In this document: positions 6,854 through 10,969 of the stretch, piece after piece
How positions within the stretch are numbered: the first letter of the stretch is position 1
Layout of the letters: each line of letters starts with the position of its first letter
Source of the DNA: Clostridia bacterium
GTDB taxonomy: Bacteria > Bacillota > Clostridia > Peptostreptococcales > Anaerovoracaceae
NCBI GenBank assembly: GCA_024682015.1
Contig: JAIKZT010000257.1
Span: 1 to 10,969 of the forward strand
DNA: 10,969 nucleotides
Reading direction: 5' to 3'
Made by a program: the position numbers and the translations under genes
The notes under the pieces: generated by a model
Databases searched by the model: none
The model's input: only the letters and a program-made list of their open reading frames with translations
Told to the model about the DNA's origin: nothing

Positions 6854-8733
6854 GATCTCGCCTCCTTCTTCACCTGGATCGCGCCCTGCGGGCAGAGTTT
6901 GGCGCACACGCCGCAGCCCACGCAGCTGACCGGATCGATCGTCGCCTTGCCGGCCTTAAAGTCCCAGCTGTTGCCGGGGCAGCCCCACACGCGCGAGCAG
7001 AAGCGGTCGCAGCCGCAGGCGTCGCCGAGGCACTTGTCCTGATCGACCCAGACCGTCACTTTCTCCTTGCGGCTCTTGGCCATGAGGGTGGCGCAGGGCT
7101 GCTTCATGATGAGGACCTTCAGGCCCGGGCGGTGCATCAGCTCCGTAAGCAGGTCCGTCGTCTCCTCGATCTCAAACGGGTCGGCTTCTTCGACAGTGCA
7201 GTTCATGGCCTCACAGATCGCGCGGATGGACATGGGCTTCACCTCGTCGCCCATGGCCGTAAGGCCCGTGCCCGGATGGGGCTGGAAGCCCGTCATGGCC
7301 GTGGCGGAGTTGTCCAGGACGATGAGGGTCATGTTCGAATTGTGATAACTGGCGTTGCACAGGCCCGGCAGCACGGTGTGGAAGAACGTGGAGTCGCCGC
7401 ACATCGTCACGACGGGCTGGTCCATACCGTACGCGGACAGCTGCCCGAGGCCTTCGGCCACGTTGATGCCGGATCCCATGCAGTTGTTCACCTGCCAGCC
7501 GTACTGGCCCGGCTCGGACCCCGCCATGAAGTAGCAGCCGATGTCGCCCACGACGATGCCGGGCATCTTTTCACGGCGCATGGCCTGCTTCAGGACGAAG
7601 AACGTCGCCCTGTGCGGGCAGCCGGCGCAGAAGTTCAGGTCGCGGTCCAAAAGAGGCGCGTCGCTCGTCTTCTGGCGAGCCGGCATGGGCAGGCCGGTAA
7701 ACGCGCTGACCGCGGGCAATACGTGATCCGGATCGAGTTCGTTCACCCGGTTGATCGTGCCTTCGCGGCGGCCGTAAAAGCGCAGGTCCAGATGCTCGCG
7801 GCCGGCGAGGTTCATCAGGGCGTCCTCGAGGAACGGATCGACCTCCTCGACCGCCAGGACCGCCTTCGCCGTGCGCAGCTTGCTCAGGATCAGCTTTTCG
7901 GGCAGCGGCCAGATGCAGCCGAGCTGCAGCAGGCCGACGTCTTTCGGGTCACCCAGCAGATGCAGCGCCTCCTTCGTGTACAGGCAGCCCGTGCCGCCCG
8001 CCACGATCAGTTTTTCCGGATGCGCAGGGCCGCTATAGTGATTGCAGGGGCTCTCCTCGAACAGGCTTCGGACCTGCTCGAGCGTGTCGAGCATGATCTG
8101 GTGGCGGAAGCTGACGCACACCATGCGGTCCCACTCGTCCACCGCCTCCAGCTTGCGCGGCCGGTCGGGCAGTTTGCCCAGCGAAACGGAGCCGCGGCCG
8201 TGGCAGACGCGCGTCGTGAGCCGAATGATGACGACCTGCTTCGTCCGCTCGGAGATCTCGAAGGCGTAGGGCACCATGTCCTTGGCCTCCTGCATGTTCG
8301 TGGGCTCCAGCATCGGCACGCTCGCTGACAAGGCCATGTGCCGCGAATCGAACTCGTTCGTGCTGGAGTGCGCGCTCGGGTCATCGCTCGTGACCACGAC
8401 CACGCCTCCTTTGATGCCGTGCTGCGCCGCGCAGAACAGCGCGTCCGCGATGCACAGAAGGCCGTTCTGCTTGACGATGCAGATCGACCGCGCGCCCGCG
8501 AAGCTCGTGCCCAGGCACGCCTGGAACGCGCAGACCTCATTCGTGGCCCATTGAGCGTAGAAATCGCGCTCTTTGGCGACCTTGCCCAGCATGCCGAGGA
8601 TCTGCGACGACGGCGAGCCGGGGTAGGACGCGGCGAAATGAATGCCGCTCTCCACCGCGCCGCGCGCGATCGCCTCGTTGCCCTGCATGAGGACCACCCG
8701 GCCCGGCGCGTCAAGTGTCATTGTCCAATCCAT
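6850..8733 (-). CDS. iorA: Indolepyruvate:ferredoxin oxidoreductase-type alpha subunit (TPP enzyme with C-terminal ferredoxin domain)
   Basis: Seen: 627 residues, the usual IorA length. The N-terminal pyrimidine-binding domain (GNEAIARGAVESGIHFAASY) has the TPP glutamate in ATNE at residue 66. A central transketolase-C-like domain spans about 240-330. FCAGCPHR at 368-375 precedes the TPP-pyrophosphate domain, with GDIGCY (396-401), GDSTFFH (446-452) and DNSATAMTGFQPHPGTG (474-490), all classical IorA motifs. The C-terminal cluster II is normal (Cys604, 607, 610, 614). Cluster I is odd: cysteines fall at 568, 573, 575, 579 and 585, not at plain CxxCxxCxxxCP spacing. Family knowledge: the substrates are indolepyruvate, phenylpyruvate and 4-hydroxyphenylpyruvate, and exact preference cannot be read here. 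A weak purine-rich stretch (GAGGAAAGAGAG) precedes the ATG. It is the first gene of the operon, divergent from the RpiR regulator gene. Confidence 0.95.
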   Translation of the reverse strand: MDWTMTLDAPGRVVLMQGNEAIARGAVESGIHFAASYPGSPSSQILGMLGKVAKERDFYAQWATNEVCAFQACLGTSFAGARSICIVKQNGLLCIADALFCAAQHGIKGGVVVVTSDDPSAHSSTNEFDSRHMALSASVPMLEPTNMQEAKDMVPYAFEISERTKQVVIIRLTTRVCHGRGSVSLGKLPDRPRKLEAVDEWDRMVCVSFRHQIMLDTLEQVRSLFEESPCNHYSGPAHPEKLIVAGGTGCLYTKEALHLLGDPKDVGLLQLGCIWPLPEKLILSKLRTAKAVLAVEEVDPFLEDALMNLAGREHLDLRFYGRREGTINRVNELDPDHVLPAVSAFTGLPMPARQKTSDAPLLDRDLNFCAGCPHRATFFVLKQAMRREKMPGIVVGDIGCYFMAGSEPGQYGWQVNNCMGSGINVAEGLGQLSAYGMDQPVVTMCGDSTFFHTVLPGLCNASYHNSNMTLIVLDNSATAMTGFQPHPGTGLTAMGDEVKPMSIRAICEAMNCTVEEADPFEIEETTDLLTELMHRPGLKVLIMKQPCATLMAKSRKEKVTVWVDQDKCLGDACGCDRFCSRVWGCPGNSWDFKAGKATIDPVSCVGCGVCAKLCPQGAIQVKKEARS

Positions 8734-8775
8734 ACGTTGTACTCTCTTTCCTCGTTTGAAACCGCCGCAAGCGCT

Positions 8776-8831
8776 CTATCTCGTGGCGTCGATGGCCGCC
8801 TTCATCCCGATGCGGAAAACCCGCAGTTCAT
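8776..8831 (-). other. Possible leader mini-ORFs in the iorA 5' untranslated region
   Basis: Read leftward, AAAGGAG at 8842-8836 is followed after 4 bases by ATG at 8831 and an 8-codon-plus ORF, MNCGFSASG, ending in TGA at 8804-8802. An ATGA overlap then opens MKAAIDATR (8805-8776). A short hairpin (TGCGG/CCGCA around a 5-base loop, 8811-8825) lies within the first ORF. They precede iorA by about 40 bases and fall inside the mRNA expected from the promoter at 8884-8889. There is no run of Trp, Phe or Tyr codons, so classical attenuation is not supported. This may be chance. Confidence 0.25.
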
Positions 8832-8883
8832 GGGGCTCCTTTCGCGTTCGGGGTTCTTGTTTTGACGACGCTTTCCGCTTTCT

Positions 8884-8912
8884 ATTATACTCCTGCCGCC
8901 GCAGCATAGAAA
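8884..8912 (-). promoter_or_regulatory. Promoter of the iorA-iorB-ubiquitin-like-frhB operon
   Basis: Read leftward, a perfect TATAAT (8889-8884) is preceded at 17 bases by a poor -35 (TTTCTA, 8912-8907). The spacer contains a CTGC-N4-GCAG inverted repeat (8893-8904). A weak -35 with an operator-like repeat suits an activator- or repressor-controlled promoter. No TGGC-N8-TGC sigma54 signature is visible here. The predicted leader is about 145 bases. Confidence 0.5.
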
Positions 8913-8951
8913 CAAAAGGCTTGCAAAGGCGGACGAAAAACGAAACCGGAC

Positions 8952-8980
8952 TGGTCTGCGGCAGCCTGCCGGGGTATAAT
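8952..8980 (+). promoter_or_regulatory. Promoter and inverted-repeat operator candidate of the RpiR gene
   Basis: TATAAT at 8975-8980 has only a weak -35 (TGGTCT, 8952-8957) at 17 bases. Between them lie two overlapping dyads: CTGC-G-GCAG (8956-8964) and CGGCAG-C-CTGCCG (8959-8971). The first resembles the dyad in the divergent ior promoter, so one regulator, perhaps the RpiR protein itself, may bind both. Confidence 0.5.
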
Positions 8981-9020
8981 AAGGTAACGTGTTTCATTCA
9001 TGCAACAAAACGAGGTATCC

Positions 9021-9842
9021 ATGAACAAGGCAGAGATCAGATCGTACTTAAAAGAGAAAGAGATTCGTCCGGCATCCGAAAAAATACTCGATTACATGTC
9101 CTCTCACATCGGCTCCGTTCCGTTTGCCACGCTGGAACAGATCTCCAGCGACTGTCAGGCGACGCCCGAGGAGATGCAGGAGTTCTTCAGCGCGCTCGGC
9201 TTTGAGACCTTTATAGATTTCAAGGCTTTTCTGCGCCAGGCGAACTACTTCGAAAAGCGGGACAACAAGCTCCGCAACACGGACATCCACAGCATCGCGG
9301 ACAACATGATGCGCTGCGAGCTGCAGAACCTGACGGAATTCTTCAACGAGATCGACTACGAGAAACTTGACCGCCTCGTCGAGGACATCACCGCGGCGTC
9401 GGAGATCGTCCTGCTGGGATCCATATCCTACGCCCAGTACGCGGTCTACATGTTCAACCGCATGGGCGTGCGCACGACCCACATCGATCTGCGCACCTGC
9501 AGCCTGGCGGACTTCATCGCCACGCTGGACCGCTCCGCCCTGATCCTCCCCTTCGGCTTCGCGCGCTACCGCAAGCAGCTCGTCGTAACGACCAGCGCCT
9601 TCAAGAAAAACGGTTTTCACATCGTTTCGATCACGGATTCCGCGCGGTCACCCTTCGCCATGCTGGCCGACTATTCCTTCGTCATCCCCGTGCATTCCTA
9701 CGATCTGTCGGATTCCTTCACGTCCGGCACGTTGCTGATCAACCTGATCGCCTACCGCATCGGCCTGCTGGATCAGAAGGGCATGGCGGAGCGCATGAAG
9801 CGCTACGAACACCTCACTTCCGAACTCGACGTATTCTTCTAA
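9021..9842 (+). CDS. RpiR/MurR-family transcription regulator (HTH_6 plus divergent SIS domain)
   Basis: Seen: 273 residues from the ATG at 9021, chosen because GAGG lies 5 bases upstream. An in-frame ATG at 9000 would add 7 residues (MQQNEVS) but has a poorly placed site. Residues about 1-75 form the RpiR helix-turn-helix domain (ILDYMSSHIGSVPFATLEQI, then LGFETFIDFKAFLRQ). Residues about 120-255 form a SIS domain (EIVLLGSISYAQYAVYMF, then GFHIVSITDSARSPFAMLAD). Family knowledge: RpiR proteins usually sense phosphosugars through a SxSGxT-like loop. Here that loop reads LPFGFARYRKQ (174-184) and lacks those serines and the threonine. Inference: the ligand is probably not a sugar phosphate. 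It is divergent from iorA and in one operon with the AAA+ regulator 12 bases downstream, so it probably controls the ior operon. Confidence 0.9.
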   Translation: MNKAEIRSYLKEKEIRPASEKILDYMSSHIGSVPFATLEQISSDCQATPEEMQEFFSALGFETFIDFKAFLRQANYFEKRDNKLRNTDIHSIADNMMRCELQNLTEFFNEIDYEKLDRLVEDITAASEIVLLGSISYAQYAVYMFNRMGVRTTHIDLRTCSLADFIATLDRSALILPFGFARYRKQLVVTTSAFKKNGFHIVSITDSARSPFAMLADYSFVIPVHSYDLSDSFTSGTLLINLIAYRIGLLDQKGMAERMKRYEHLTSELDVFF

Positions 9843-9854
9843 AGGGCAGCCCGC

Positions 9855-10862
9855 ATGATCATTTCCGACTATTGCAGCCATGAAAACGGGCTCGCGATCC
9901 TGCGCCAGCCGCTGGAGCGATACCTGCACGATGACATCGTTAGCGACAATGCCGGTGTCATCCGCCAGCTGAACCTGATCGACCGCACGGCCCAGTCCGA
10001 CGCGCCCATCATGATCGAAGGCGAAAAGGGCACCGGCAAGGAGCACTTCGCCCAGTACGCCTATGCCCGCAGCCGCCGGTTTGGCCGGCAGTATACGTAT
10101 TTCAACGCCCTGTCCGTTTCGAGCGACCGCTACGGCGCCGAACTGTTCGGCTCCGCCGCGGGGCAGGAGGGCCTGCTGAGCCGCACCAACGGCGGCACGC
10201 TTTTCATCAACGACGTCAACCTGCTGCCGCAGAACATCCAGAGGCAGCTGCTCACCGCCATCAGCATTCCGAGGGTCAGCGGCGGCAAGCCCGAGTTCGA
10301 CATCCGCCTGATCGGCTCCTATACCTGCTCCGAGGATGACCCGGGCGCTCTGTCCGGGCTCACAGAGGAACTGTATTACTACATCAGCATCCTGAAGATC
10401 CAGGTGCCGCCCCTGCGCAGGCGCCGGGAGGACATCCTGCTCCTTGCCATGTTCTTCCTGGATCAGGCCAATCAGAGCTACGGCCTGCACAGCCGCTTCG
10501 GCTGGGACGTGCTCGCTTCCATGCTCGAAATGGACTGGCCGGACAACATCCGCCAACTGAAGTATACCGTCGAGCGCATGATCTGGCTGACGGAAGGCGA
10601 CGTCATCGACAACATGGCGCTGCTCGCCGATTGCGCCAAGCCCATGGGCAACGCGGCCCAAGCCAGGGAAGCCCGCTTTCCGGAGCACATCCCGGAGAAC
10701 GAGACCCGCAGCCTGAAGGAGATGGTCGCCGATTACGAGCGGATGATCATCCGCCAATACATCAAGCAATACGGCAGCCTGCGGAAGGCCGCCAAGGCGC
10801 TGCAGGTGGCGCCTGCCTCGCTCTCCCGCAAACTGAACGCCGCGGACGAAGAGGAAGAATAA
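9855..10862 (+). CDS. Sigma54-activator-like AAA+ regulator lacking GAFTGA, with Fis-type DNA-binding domain
   Basis: Seen: 335 residues, with AAGGG about 8 bases before the ATG and 12 bases after the RpiR stop. There is no N-terminal sensor; the AAA+ domain begins near residue 30. Walker A is intact (GEKGTGKE, 56-63). The stretch from ELFG (96-99) to GGTLF (113-117) has 13 intervening residues where about 21 are usual, and GAFTGA is absent. Walker B reads FINDV, not FLDEI. The arginine-finger segment, normally FREDLYYRL, reads LTEELYYYI (169-177). LRRRREDI and WPDNIRQLKYTVERM remain. The last 30 residues form a Fis-like helix-turn-helix (GSLRKAAKALQVAPASLSRKL). Family knowledge: GAFTGA contacts sigma54, and TyrR-type members without it act on sigma70 promoters. 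Inference: it cannot open sigma54 promoters and probably hydrolyses ATP poorly. It may work as a DNA-binding partner of the RpiR protein on the ior promoter. Confidence 0.9.
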   Translation: MIISDYCSHENGLAILRQPLERYLHDDIVSDNAGVIRQLNLIDRTAQSDAPIMIEGEKGTGKEHFAQYAYARSRRFGRQYTYFNALSVSSDRYGAELFGSAAGQEGLLSRTNGGTLFINDVNLLPQNIQRQLLTAISIPRVSGGKPEFDIRLIGSYTCSEDDPGALSGLTEELYYYISILKIQVPPLRRRREDILLLAMFFLDQANQSYGLHSRFGWDVLASMLEMDWPDNIRQLKYTVERMIWLTEGDVIDNMALLADCAKPMGNAAQAREARFPEHIPENETRSLKEMVADYERMIIRQYIKQYGSLRKAAKALQVAPASLSRKLNAADEEEE

Positions 10863-10890
10863 ACCCCGCCGCACTTTATCCCGCGCACGC

Positions 10891-10926
10891 AAAAGCCGCA
10901 GGGCTGCCTGGCCCTGCGGCTTTTTT
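10891..10926 (+). terminator. Strong Rho-independent terminator after the regulatory operon
   Basis: A perfect 10-bp stem, GCCGCAGGGC (10895-10904) with GCCCTGCGGC (10911-10920), has a 6-base loop and is followed by TTTTTT. AAAA before the stem gives T-tract function on the other strand too, so it can also stop the leftward gene entering from the right edge. Confidence 0.93.
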
Positions 10927-10940
10927 CTGCGCGAAAGGAA

Positions 10941-10969
10941 TCAGTATTCCCGCAGATACGGCACGAGCG
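10941..10969 (-). CDS. Possible C-terminal end of a leftward gene, cut by window edge
   Basis: Read leftward from the edge, one frame gives LVPYLREY followed by TGA (10943-10941). It stops 15 bases before the T-tract of a terminator that can work in both directions, which fits a convergent gene. Eight residues are too few to name a product. Confidence 0.4.

Noticed and set aside
7132..8328. 398-codon open frame on the + strand inside iorA
   Set aside because: Antisense shadow of iorA with the same His/Arg/Val/Asp-rich composition and no recognisable motif.
8776..8997. 73-codon ORF on the - strand between iorA and rpiR
   Set aside because: Its start lies upstream of the predicted ior promoter with no ribosome site, it runs across the promoter, and its product is basic and without motifs. 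Only the short in-frame tail is kept, as a doubtful leader ORF.
8734..8999. Sigma54 (-24/-12) promoter for iorA, suggested by the nearby AAA+ activator-like gene
   Set aside because: I found no TGGC-N8-TGC pattern with correct spacing on either strand, the -10 boxes are sigma70-like, and the AAA+ protein lacks GAFTGA.
9648..10892. 414-codon open frame on the - strand across rpiR and the AAA+ gene
   Set aside because: It crosses two real genes and the terminator region, starts in terminator DNA, and shows no family motif. The high GC content at third codon positions explains it.

Overview
The window looks like chromosomal DNA from a GC-rich anaerobic bacterium, most likely a gut-type Clostridia/Firmicutes lineage. 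The evidence is strong AGGAGG-type ribosome binding sites, oxygen-sensitive enzymes (a glycyl radical enzyme, an indolepyruvate-type 2-oxoacid:ferredoxin oxidoreductase, a ferredoxin-dependent FrhB-family flavoprotein), and RpiR and AraC regulators of Firmicutes style. No tRNA, rRNA, CRISPR array or insertion sequence is visible.

Layout from left to right. (1) The first 326 codons of a glycyl radical enzyme run leftward off the window. (2) A divergent AraC-type regulator is transcribed rightward. Its C-terminal part looks like a shrunken relative of the GH39-like domain often fused to such regulators. It ends in a hairpin terminator. (3) A leftward CoA-disulfide/polysulfide reductase fused to a rhodanese domain. 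(4) A tightly packed leftward operon: iorA, iorB, an 88-residue ubiquitin-like (YukD-type beta-grasp) protein, and an FrhB-like iron-sulfur flavoprotein. iorA/iorB and iorB/small gene overlap by ATGA, and the FrhB gene follows after 15 bases. A hairpin terminator separates this operon from the reductase gene downstream. (5) Divergent from iorA, a rightward two-gene regulatory operon: an RpiR-type regulator and a stripped-down sigma54-activator-like AAA+ protein. It ends in a strong terminator. (6) A few codons of a leftward gene at the right edge.

Working model (inference): aryl-2-oxoacids from aromatic amino acid breakdown are oxidatively decarboxylated to aryl-acetyl-CoA by IorAB. The FrhB-like protein carries electrons to or from ferredoxin, and the ubiquitin-like protein is a non-catalytic subunit or adaptor. 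The two divergent regulators probably control this operon. Both have lost family hallmark residues: the RpiR SIS domain lacks the serine-rich phosphosugar loop. The AAA+ protein lacks GAFTGA, has an altered Walker B and lacks both arginine-finger positions. They therefore probably sense and act differently from their textbook relatives. The glycyl radical enzyme with its AraC regulator is a separate module whose substrate cannot be told from this fragment.

The most novel items are the ubiquitin-like gene translationally coupled to iorAB, the sigma54-uncoupled AAA+ regulator, and the compressed AraC-GH39 protein.
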